DNA of 12,848 nucleotides from Microbacteriaceae bacterium UBA1487 (lineage in GTDB: Bacteria > Actinomycetota > Actinomycetes > Actinomycetales > Microbacteriaceae). This document shows, piece after piece, positions 6,746-12,597 of the stretch (position 1 is its first letter; each line of letters begins with the position of its first letter). The position numbers and the translations under genes were made by a program. The notes beneath the pieces were generated by a model that saw nothing but the letters and a program-made list of their open reading frames with translations, was not told the origin of the DNA and did not search any database. Location: positions 74,106-86,953 of the forward strand of contig DCRR01000020.1 in NCBI GenBank assembly GCA_002325245.1, read 5' to 3'.

Positions 6746-6766
6746 GGGATCGATCCCCCGAGGGGG
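6746..6766 (-). promoter_or_regulatory. Two overlapping, mutually exclusive palindromes in the leader
   Basis: The palindrome GGGATCGATCCC (6746-6757) and the hairpin CCCCCGAGGGGG (6755-6766) share bases 6755-6757, so in RNA only one can form. They lie between the Cys-rich reading frame and the winged-helix start, as expected for an attenuator or a switch. No U-run follows, so a classical intrinsic terminator is not visible. Confidence 0.35.
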
Positions 6767-6832
6767 CGGATTCCGGGAGTCCGTGATGCTCAAACATCGG
6801 AGCGCATTCGGGACTCGGCGAGAGAGAAGTCT

Positions 6833-6931
6833 CTACGCACACATTCGACAACAGGTGACCGCGCGCGCCGACATCATGTCAGCGGCCCCACAAGCCTCGA
6901 AGGAGGTCAGGGTGTGCGTGCGGTCGGTCAT
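6833..6931 (-). CDS. Possible Cys-rich leader peptide
   Basis: A 32-codon reading frame runs from the ATG at 6931 to a TAG at 6835-6833. An internal double ATG at 6877 would give just MMSARAVTCCRMCA. The tail VTCCRMCA, in front of a regulator gene, resembles the Cys-rich short open reading frames that act as cysteine-responsive attenuators in actinobacteria (mycobacterial examples are known). All four Cys codons are TGT, whereas the sampled Cys codons of upp, tadA and ktrB are TGC. No clear Shine-Dalgarno sequence precedes either start. A weak TTGCGT-17 bp-GAAACT promoter ends seven bases before 6931. It could be chance; there is no comparative evidence here. Confidence 0.4.
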   Translation of the reverse strand: MTDRTHTLTSFEACGAADMMSARAVTCCRMCA

Positions 6932-6973
6932 GCCTGCCAGTTTCTTGCACCGGCGCGCAAAACGCAACCCGGT

Positions 6974-7606
6974 TCAGACGGTTCCGTACAGCCGATCGCC
7001 GGCGTCGCCGAGTCCCGGCACGATGTAGCCGACCTCGTTGAGCTTCTCGTCGAGCGCCCCCAGCACCACGGTGACGTTGCGTCCCTCGGTCGCCGCGCGC
7101 ACCGCCTCGACGCCTTCGGGGGCGCCCAGCAGGCAGATCGCGGTCACGTCCTCGGCGCCGCGCTCGAACAGGAACTCGATCGCGGCGATCAGCGAGCCGC
7201 CGGTCGCGAGCATCGGGTCGAGCAGGAAGCACTGACGGCCCGCGAGGTCATCCGGAAGGCGCGTCGCGTAGGTGGTCGGCTGGAGGGTCTCCTCGTCGCG
7301 CACCATGCCCAGGAAGCCCACCTCGACCGTCGGCACGAGCGCGGTCATGCCGTCGAGCATGCCGAGCCCGGCACGCAGGATCGGCACGACGAGCGGGCGA
7401 GGCTCGGCGATCTCGACCCCCACCGTCTCGGTCACCGGCGTCGTCACGCTGACCGGCGTCACGCGCACATCGCGGGTCGCCTCGTAGGCCAGCAGCGTGA
7501 CCAGCTCGCGAGCCAGATTGCGGAAGGTCGGGCTCGGGGTGCGCTCGTCGCGAAGCACCGTGAGCTTGTGGGTGATGAGCGGGTGGTCCGCGACGTGGAG
7601 GCGCAT
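6974..7606 (-). CDS. upp: Uracil phosphoribosyltransferase
   Basis: This 210-residue cytosolic enzyme makes UMP from uracil and PRPP in pyrimidine salvage. The length is typical of the family. The PRPP-binding loop LLDPMLATGGS (128-138) is intact. The C-terminal uracil-binding part NEVGYIVPGLGDAGDRLYGT (about 190-209) and the upstream RPLVVPILRAGLGMLDGM (about 70-87) are as expected. The ATG at 7606 is six bases after a TAGATT -10 and has no Shine-Dalgarno sequence, suggesting a leaderless mRNA. It is divergent from tadA; no pyrimidine operon genes are adjacent. The identification is secure. Confidence 0.97.
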   Translation of the reverse strand: MRLHVADHPLITHKLTVLRDERTPSPTFRNLARELVTLLAYEATRDVRVTPVSVTTPVTETVGVEIAEPRPLVVPILRAGLGMLDGMTALVPTVEVGFLGMVRDEETLQPTTYATRLPDDLAGRQCFLLDPMLATGGSLIAAIEFLFERGAEDVTAICLLGAPEGVEAVRAATEGRNVTVVLGALDEKLNEVGYIVPGLGDAGDRLYGTV

Positions 7607-7612
7607 AGGCTC

Positions 7613-7618
7613 AATCTA
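7613..7618 (-). promoter_or_regulatory. upp -10 element, leaderless type
   Basis: Minus-strand TAGATT (7618-7613) is followed by six bases (GAGCCT) and the upp ATG. No good -35 is seen 17-18 bp upstream. The assignment rests on the same spacing seen at six other genes in the window. Confidence 0.5.
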
Positions 7619-7648
7619 TCGGAACGCGCACCCCGCGCCGGCGGCCCA

Positions 7649-7707
7649 CCGTTTCGAATGGTGCCAATTCAGCTTGGCGCCATGCTGAACTGGCAGCACC
7701 GAAACGG
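7649..7707. repeat. 59-bp imperfect inverted repeat between upp and tadA
   Basis: Outer arms CCGTTTCG (7649-7656) and CGAAACGG (7700-7707) enclose a 34-bp inner repeat (7662-7695), palindromic except for two mismatched pairs and centred on TGGCGCCA. The inner part can also be read as two abutting GCCA-N8-TGGC units (7663-7678 and 7679-7694). In the tadA transcript it would fold into a long hairpin whose right arm reaches the Shine-Dalgarno sequence. It could be an operator pair, an RNA control element or the remains of a miniature element. Confidence 0.75.
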
Positions 7708-7715
7708 GAGGGTGG

Positions 7716-8165
7716 ATGACCGACGACGAGGTCATGGAGCTCGCCCTGGCCGAGGCACGGGCCGCGCTCGCGACCGGCGATGTTCCGGTCGGCGCCGTCA
7801 TGCTCGATGGGCAGGGTCGCGTGCTGGCGACCGGGCGCAACGAGCGCGAACTTTACCAGGATCCGACCGCGCACGCGGAGGTCGTCGCAATCCGTCGCGC
7901 GGCGGAGGCGATCGGCGACTGGCACCTGGACGACACGACGCTCGTCGTCACGCTCGAGCCGTGCGTGCTCTGCGCGGGCGCGATCCTGGCGGCGCGCATC
8001 CCGCGCCTCATCTTCGGCGCCTGGGACGAGAAAGCGGGGGCGGTGGGGAGCCAGCACGACCTGGTACGCGATCGACGCCTCCCGCACCGGGTCGAGGTGA
8101 CCACGGGTGTGAGAGGCGTCGAGGCGGCGGAGCTGCTCCGCGAGTTCTTCGAGCAGCGGCGCTGA
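7716..8165 (+). CDS. tadA: tRNA adenosine(34) deaminase
   Basis: This 149-residue zinc enzyme converts A34 to inosine in the wobble position of tRNA-Arg(ACG). The catalytic and zinc motifs are visible: TAHAEVVAIR with His53 and the proton shuttle Glu55, and LEPCVLCAGAI with Cys83 and Cys86. The following ARIPRLIFGAWDEKAGAVGS matches the TadA family rather than free-base cytosine deaminases. The usual Met between the two Cys is Leu85 here, a mild change. The ATG at 7716 follows GGGAGG with short spacing, unlike the leaderless genes nearby, so this mRNA has a leader that includes the large inverted repeat. The C-terminus has normal length. Confidence 0.94.
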   Translation: MTDDEVMELALAEARAALATGDVPVGAVMLDGQGRVLATGRNERELYQDPTAHAEVVAIRRAAEAIGDWHLDDTTLVVTLEPCVLCAGAILAARIPRLIFGAWDEKAGAVGSQHDLVRDRRLPHRVEVTTGVRGVEAAELLREFFEQRR

Positions 8166-8173
8166 GGCCGCGC

Positions 8174-8185
8174 GGGACTAGTCCC
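8174..8185. repeat. 12-bp palindrome at the tadA/membrane gene 3' junction
   Basis: GGGACTAGTCCC is a perfect 12-bp palindrome that includes the TAG stop of the minus-strand gene and lies 8 bp after the tadA stop. It has no loop and no T-run, so it is a weak terminator candidate at best. Confidence 0.3.
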
Positions 8186-8531
8186 AGAGCACCGCGATGA
8201 TCACGTTGACGATGGCGAGCCCGCCCGCGGCGTGGAAGGCCGGCTTGACCTTGCCGCCCTTGCGCTTGTTGACGCTCGCGAGGATCGCCGCTGCGAGGAT
8301 GACCAGGGCGATGATGAGCTTGACCGCGATCTTCGCGTTGTCGACCCCCAGGTCGCCCATCTGCCGGATCCCGACCAGCGCGAGACCGGTCACGACCTGG
8401 GTGATCGCGCCGGTCAGCAGGATGTCGGTGCGGAAGCCGGACTTCGCGCGCATCTGCACGAGGAACACCCCGATGATCGCGGCAAGTCCGAGGAAGTGCA
8501 GAACGAGAACAAGATTGAGGACGATTTCCAT
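8178..8531 (-). CDS. Small four-helix membrane protein of unknown function
   Basis: This 117-residue protein has four hydrophobic segments (about 3-25, 36-54, 67-86 and 99-115), short loops and a basic stretch NKRKGGKVK before the last helix. The N-terminal helix contains LHFLGLAAIIG, with a His inside the membrane part, a pattern seen in several small actinobacterial membrane proteins without known role. The ATG at 8531 follows AAGGAG. The gene begins 18 bp after the CDF transporter stop on the same strand, so the two probably form an operon. A link to metal transport is only inferred from that position. It converges with tadA. Confidence 0.8.
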   Translation of the reverse strand: MEIVLNLVLVLHFLGLAAIIGVFLVQMRAKSGFRTDILLTGAITQVVTGLALVGIRQMGDLGVDNAKIAVKLIIALVILAAAILASVNKRKGGKVKPAFHAAGGLAIVNVIIAVLWD

Positions 8532-8549
8532 GGTGCTCCTTCGGGGGCG

Positions 8550-9512
8550 CTAGTCGGCGCTCTTGATGACGATGGCGTCGGTCGGCGGGTTGTAGTCGTG
8601 CGGCGAGTGGAACACATCGGGCTCAATGTAGATGATGCGAGCGTGCGGCACCGCGGCGCGCACGCTCTTCTCGACCGAGTTGATCGCGCTGGCGACGTTC
8701 GACATCGAGGTGCCCTTGGGGAAGGCGAGCTTCGCGCCGACCATCAGCTCGTCCGGGCCCACGTACAGGGTCTTCATGTGGATGATCGTCTCGACCTGCG
8801 GGTGCGAGACGAGCGCTTCGCGGATCTTCGCGACGTTCGCCTGATTCGCGCCTTCGCCGACAAGCAGGCTCTTCGTCTCGATGCCGAGGACGAGGGCGAC
8901 GAGCACCAGCAGGACGCCGATCGCGATGGTGCCGATCGCATCCCAGACGGGGTCGCCGGTCACGATGGTGAGGCCGACGCCGACGAGCGCGAAGGTCAGG
9001 CCGAGCAGTGCGGCGATGTCCTCCAGCAGTACGACGGGCAGCTCCGGCTGCTTGGCGTGGCGCACGAACGCGACCCAGCCCTGGTCGCCGCGGGCGAGGT
9101 TCGACTCGATGACCGCCGTGCGCAGCGAGAACGACTCGAGCACGATCGCGATGACGAGCACGACGATCGGGAGCCACGGCACCTCGAGCGGGTGCGGGTT
9201 CTGCAGCTTCTCGATGCCCTCATAGAGCGAGAAGACGCCACCGACGGAGAACAGCACGATGGCGACGACGAAGGCGTACACGTAGCGCTCGCGCCCGTAG
9301 CCGAAGGGGTGCTCGGCGTCAGCCTTGCGTTTGGCCTGCCGGCCGCCGAACAGCAGCAGGCCCTGGTTCGCCGCGTCGGCGACCGAGTGCACGCCTTCGG
9401 CGAGCATCGCGCTCGAACCGGAGAATGCGAACGCGACGAACTTGGTGATCGCGATGCCGGAGTTCGCCAGCAGGGCCGCGACAACGGCCTTTGTTCCGCC
9501 CGAGGTGCTCAT
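8550..9512 (-). CDS. Cation diffusion facilitator family transporter, ZNT9-like branch
   Basis: This 320-residue CDF protein has six membrane helices followed by a cytoplasmic C-terminal domain. Helix 2 carries the HxxxD metal site (His42 and Asp46 in EGVHSVADAANQ). In helix 5 the usual HxxxD is replaced by LLEDIAALLG with Glu164/Asp165. That is the form I recall for the SLC30A9/ZNT9-like branch. The conserved EHPFGYGRERYVYAF follows helix 2. The C-terminal part (from about 230) resembles the CDF dimerisation domain. It probably exchanges Zn2+ or another divalent cation for protons, but the metal cannot be read from the sequence. The ATG at 9512 has AGGGGA eight bases upstream. It is divergent from proC. 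Confidence 0.9.
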   Translation of the reverse strand: MSTSGGTKAVVAALLANSGIAITKFVAFAFSGSSAMLAEGVHSVADAANQGLLLFGGRQAKRKADAEHPFGYGRERYVYAFVVAIVLFSVGGVFSLYEGIEKLQNPHPLEVPWLPIVVLVIAIVLESFSLRTAVIESNLARGDQGWVAFVRHAKQPELPVVLLEDIAALLGLTFALVGVGLTIVTGDPVWDAIGTIAIGVLLVLVALVLGIETKSLLVGEGANQANVAKIREALVSHPQVETIIHMKTLYVGPDELMVGAKLAFPKGTSMSNVASAINSVEKSVRAAVPHARIIYIEPDVFHSPHDYNPPTDAIVIKSAD

Positions 9513-9558
9513 CGATCAGGTCCCCTCTGCGCTCGAAACTGGGCGCGCGGTCCCAAGT

Positions 9559-9564
9559 TACACT
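9559..9564 (+). promoter_or_regulatory. proC -10 element, leaderless type
   Basis: TACACT (9559-9564) is followed by six bases (CTGCGA) and the GTG at 9571. No clear -35 is visible. A TAACTT on the other strand (9560-9555) overlaps it and could be the -10 of the divergent CDF gene, giving that gene a leader of about 35 bases. Confidence 0.5.
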
Positions 9565-9570
9565 CTGCGA

Positions 9571-10416
9571 GTGACCGCTTCCTCCTCCGAAACGACTCGT
9601 CTGCCCCGTATCGCGATCCTCGGCGCAGGGTCGATGGGAGGGGCGATCCTCGCGGGGCTGCGCCGCTCCGCGGCGGCCGACGATGGCGTGGTCGTCACGA
9701 CGCGCAGCGCCGAGAGCGCCGCGCGCATGTCCGCAGACGGCATCGAGGTCCTCTCTCTCGAGACGGCGCCCGACGCGAATCGTCGCGCCGTGGCGGGCGC
9801 GGGGCTCGTTCTCCTCGCCGTCAAGCCGGCGATGATCGCCGACCTGCTGCGTGAGATCGCCGACGCGCTCGAACCCGACGCGATCGTGGTGAGCGTGGCC
9901 GCGGGCGTGACGACGGCGTCAATGGAGGCACTGGTCGCCAACCCGGTGGTTCGCTCCATGCCGAACACTCCGTCGCTGGTGGGCCTCGGGGTGACCGGGC
10001 TCTCGGCGGGCTCCCGCGTGGACGACGCCCAGGTGTCGCTCGTGGCGGCGCTCTTCGCGACGGTCGGAGAGGTCATCGTCGTGCCGGAGGCGCAGTTGGA
10101 CGCGCTCTCCGCGGTGTCCGGCTCCGGCCCCGCCTACGTGTTCCTGCTGATCGAGCGCTGGACGCAGGCCGCGATCGATCTCGGCTTCGCTCCCGAGCAG
10201 GCGCGGCTGATGGTCGAGCAGACGGTGCGCGGCGCGAGCGAGCTGCTGGCGGGGGCCGACGTCGATGCCACCGAGCTGCGTCGCCGCGTGACCAGCCCGA
10301 AGGGCACGACCGAGCGCGCGGTCGCCGTGCTCGAGGAGGCCGAACTTCGCGACCTGTTCACGCGTGCCGCCGACGCTGCCGTCGCGCGGGCGAAGGAGAT
10401 CGCCGCAGGGTCCTGA
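9571..10416 (+). CDS. proC: Pyrroline-5-carboxylate reductase
   Basis: This 281-residue cytosolic enzyme catalyses the last step of proline synthesis, NAD(P)H-dependent reduction of pyrroline-5-carboxylate. The Rossmann motif ILGAGSMGGAI (16-26) is at the N-terminus. VRSMPNTPSLVGLGVTGL follows in the middle. SGSGPAY (183-189) and the C-terminal RRRVTSPKGTTERAV are family hallmarks of the helical dimerisation and substrate domain. I chose the GTG at 9571, which lies six bases after a TACACT -10 and just before the Rossmann fold. The frame stays open back to 9325, but that part only shadows the CDF gene. No other proline gene is adjacent. The identification is secure. Confidence 0.96.
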   Translation: MTASSSETTRLPRIAILGAGSMGGAILAGLRRSAAADDGVVVTTRSAESAARMSADGIEVLSLETAPDANRRAVAGAGLVLLAVKPAMIADLLREIADALEPDAIVVSVAAGVTTASMEALVANPVVRSMPNTPSLVGLGVTGLSAGSRVDDAQVSLVAALFATVGEVIVVPEAQLDALSAVSGSGPAYVFLLIERWTQAAIDLGFAPEQARLMVEQTVRGASELLAGADVDATELRRRVTSPKGTTERAVAVLEEAELRDLFTRAADAAVARAKEIAAGS

Positions 10417-10437
10417 CCTGAGCGGGCGTTCGGCGAC

Positions 10438-11106
10438 TCAGCCGAGGGTCGCGAAGCGGTCGAGGTCGGCGACCTTTCCGCTGGCGATGATGAGGTCGTG
10501 GTTCGAGACCACCGTGTCCGCTGTCGCGTAGGTGAACTCCTTGCCGGGGCTCTTCACGCCGACGACGGTGATGCCGTACTTGGTGCGCACGTGCGAGTCG
10601 GTGAGACTGAGTCCGCGGATCGGCTTCGGCGGGTACATCTTGACGATCGCGAAGTCGTCGTCGAACTCGATGAAGTCGATCATGCGGCCCGACACGAGGT
10701 GGGCGACGCGCACGCCGGCCTCCGCCTCCGGGTAGATCACGTGGTTGGCGCCGATGCGCGAGAGGATCTTGCCGTGCGACTGGCTGACGGCCTTCGCCCA
10801 GATCTGCGGGATGCCGAGGTCGACCAGGTTCGCGGTGATGAGCACGCTCGCCTCGACGTAGGAGCCGACCGCGACGACCGCGACCTTGAAGTCGGCGGCG
10901 CCGATCTGCCGGAGCGCGTCGATCGAGCGCGCATCCGCCTGCACGGCGTGCGTGACACGGTCTGCCCACTTCTGCACGAGGTTCGGATCTTCATCGACCG
11001 CGAGCACCTCACGGTCGAGTCGCTGAAGCTGCCCGGCGGTCGCGGCGCCGAATCGGCCGAGGCCGAGCACCAGAACCGGGGCGTCGTGCGGGATTCGCTC
11101 AACCAA
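10438..11106 (-). CDS. ktrA: Ktr/Trk potassium uptake regulatory subunit (RCK protein)
   Basis: This 222-residue cytoplasmic protein has an N-terminal RCK_N Rossmann domain with VLGLGRFG (13-20), in which Gly15, Gly17 and Gly20 contact the nucleotide, and the acidic end of strand 2 (LAVDED). A small RCK_C domain follows (about 140-222, with RGLSLTDSHVRTKYGITVVGVK). KtrA-type rings bind ATP/ADP or NAD(H) and gate the KtrB channel. The start is a TTG at 11106, supported by GAGAGG seven bases upstream, which overlaps the ktrB stop by 8 bp. The TTG may keep output below that of the membrane subunit. The gene converges with proC; the 21-bp gap has only a weak 5-bp stem (10418-10441). Confidence 0.92.
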   Translation of the reverse strand: MVERIPHDAPVLVLGLGRFGAATAGQLQRLDREVLAVDEDPNLVQKWADRVTHAVQADARSIDALRQIGAADFKVAVVAVGSYVEASVLITANLVDLGIPQIWAKAVSQSHGKILSRIGANHVIYPEAEAGVRVAHLVSGRMIDFIEFDDDFAIVKMYPPKPIRGLSLTDSHVRTKYGITVVGVKSPGKEFTYATADTVVSNHDLIIASGKVADLDRFATLG

Positions 11107-12553
11107 CGATGGGCCTCTCTTCGGCGCGCGTGAACAGCTGACGGCGTTGGCTCGCCGCGAGTGCGGCGGCCAGTGTCACGGTACCAACTCGGCCCGCCCA
11201 CATGGTGGCCGCGAGGACGTACTTGCCCGCATCCGGCAGGGTCTCGGTCAGCCCGGTGCTCAGCCCGCAGGTGGCGAAGGCGGAGATCACGTCGAACAGC
11301 ACGCGGTCGAGCGGCTCATCGGTGATCCGCAGGATGACGATCGAGGCAGCGGCGACGATCGTCGCTCCCCAGAGCACGACGCTGACCGACAGGCGCAGCA
11401 CGTCGTTCGGGATGCGGCGGTCGAAGACCTGCATATCGGTGTCGCCCTTGGCCTCGGCGTAGGCCGCGAGGAAGAGGACGGCGAGCGTGGTGACCTTGAT
11501 CCCGCCCGCGGTGGAGGCGGAGCCGCCGCCGACGAACATCAGCATGTCCATGACGAGGTACGAGGCGCCGTCCATGGCGCCGACGTCGACGTTGGCGAAG
11601 CCGCCCGAGCGGGTCATGAAGGAGAGGAAGGTCGCCGTCATGGGCCGGGCCGCCGCGTCTTGGCCGCCCAGGGTGGCCGGGTTCGACCACTCGAGGACGA
11701 GGATCGCGACGGAGCCGAGGATGACGAGCGCGATGGTGGTGACGAGGGTGAGCTTGGCGTGGATCGGCAGGCGGACCCGAAAGCGCACGGTGCGCAGCAC
11801 GGCGAAGATGACCGGGAATCCGAGGCTGCCGAGGAAGACGCCGAAGGCGATCGTGGTGAGGAACCAGGGGTCGGTCGCGAACGGCTCGACGCCGTCGACG
11901 GTCGGCACGAAGCCGGTGTTGGTGAAGGCGGAGGCCGCGAAGTAGAAGCCCTTCCACGTCGCCGACCAGGGGTCGAGGCCGTGCGCGAGCAGGCGCGGCA
12001 CGAGCGAGAGCATCAGGATCAGCTCGATGATCAGCGTGGACAGCGCCACGGTCGCCAGCAGCCCGCCGATCTCGCCCAGCCGCACCGCTTGGGATTCGGC
12101 GACCGGGCCGGCGTGCAGGCGTGAGGCGTTGGTGTCGCTTGCCGCGATGAGCCGAGCGCGCAGCCCGAGACGCCGTGAGACGACCAGGCCGAGGATGCTC
12201 GCGAGCGTCAGCACGCCGATGCCGCCGACCTGCAGGCCGATCAGAATGGCGACGTTGCCGAAGGTGGACCAGTGAGTCGCCATGTCGACGACCACGAGTC
12301 CGGTGACGCAGATCGCGGAGACGGCGGTGAACAGAGCATCGACGATCGGCGTCGCCTGCCCGTCGCGAGCAGCCCACGGCGTTGCGAGAATCGCCGTCAG
12401 CGCGAGGATCAGTCCGGTGAAGATGAGGATCGCGAATCGCGAGGGCGAGCGCCGGGCGAAGTCGTCGAAGGCGTCCCGGATTCGCGCCGGGCGCGACCGC
12501 GTGTCAGGGAACCGACCGGCTCCCCGCCGCCTTTTCGCAGGATTCGCGCGCAC
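11099..12553 (-). CDS. ktrB: Ktr/Trk potassium uptake membrane subunit
   Basis: This 484-residue TrkH/KtrB-superfamily protein contains four pore repeats, each with a selectivity-filter loop: ICVTGL (81-86), AFTNTGF (209-215), TRSGGF (314-319) and ATCGLSTG (427-434). VGGGSASTAGGIKVTT (341-356), after the third pore loop, is the usual gating-loop region. The N-terminal 35 residues are Arg-rich and cytoplasmic. It imports K+ with its RCK partner encoded directly downstream. The start is the GTG at 12553; a TACCAT eight bases upstream could be the -10, which would leave a 2-base leader. The first 20 residues are low in conservation value, so a later start is possible. It is divergent from the arsR-like gene. 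Confidence 0.93.
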   Translation of the reverse strand: MRANPAKRRRGAGRFPDTRSRPARIRDAFDDFARRSPSRFAILIFTGLILALTAILATPWAARDGQATPIVDALFTAVSAICVTGLVVVDMATHWSTFGNVAILIGLQVGGIGVLTLASILGLVVSRRLGLRARLIAASDTNASRLHAGPVAESQAVRLGEIGGLLATVALSTLIIELILMLSLVPRLLAHGLDPWSATWKGFYFAASAFTNTGFVPTVDGVEPFATDPWFLTTIAFGVFLGSLGFPVIFAVLRTVRFRVRLPIHAKLTLVTTIALVILGSVAILVLEWSNPATLGGQDAAARPMTATFLSFMTRSGGFANVDVGAMDGASYLVMDMLMFVGGGSASTAGGIKVTTLAVLFLAAYAEAKGDTDMQVFDRRIPNDVLRLSVSVVLWGATIVAAASIVILRITDEPLDRVLFDVISAFATCGLSTGLTETLPDAGKYVLAATMWAGRVGTVTLAAALAASQRRQLFTRAEERPIVG

Positions 12554-12561
12554 AGGGGGCC

Positions 12562-12591
12562 ATGGTACTCGCGCCGCGACCGATCTAGTCT
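12562..12591. promoter_or_regulatory. Divergent -10 elements between ktrB and the arsR-like gene
   Basis: The plus strand has TAGTCT (12586-12591), six bases before the ATG at 12598: the leaderless geometry. The minus strand has TACCAT (12567-12562), eight bases before the ktrB GTG. Only 44 bp separate the two genes, so a protein bound here could affect both. No good -35 is visible for either. Confidence 0.45.
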
Positions 12592-12597
12592 TGGGTC

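Larger units (their letters stand above)
6656..6973 (-). other. Long leader between upp and the winged-helix gene
   Basis: This ~318-bp stretch lies between the upp stop and the start of the winged-helix gene. It contains only one TA dinucleotide and no convincing TAnnnT -10 on the minus strand. It holds a short Cys-rich reading frame (6833-6931), a small hairpin at 6821-6834 (AGAGA/TCTCT arms), another at 6785-6798 (GATG/CATC arms) and a pair of competing palindromes (6746-6766). The plus strand has an AAGGAGG (6900-6906), but the frame after it is unremarkable. Confidence 0.5.

Noticed and set aside
6900..7028. AAGGAGG on the plus strand followed by GTG and a 38-codon frame
   Set aside because: The frame runs into the antisense of upp, its sequence is unremarkable and there is no promoter; judged a chance Shine-Dalgarno match.
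7700..7707. CCGAAAC near tadA (7699-7705) as a second MntR operator
   Set aside because: The matching arm lies about 45 bp away, the mnt spacer is absent and neither flanking gene is metal-related; explained by the local inverted repeat.
8232..9854. 540-codon open frame on the plus strand
   Set aside because: It is antisense to the small membrane protein and CDF genes and runs out of frame into proC; its composition (Asp/Arg/His-rich) is typical of a GC-rich shadow.
10418..10441. Stem CTGAG/CTCAG between proC and ktrA as a bidirectional terminator
   Set aside because: Only five base pairs with a 14-base loop and no T-run; it also includes part of the ktrA stop region.
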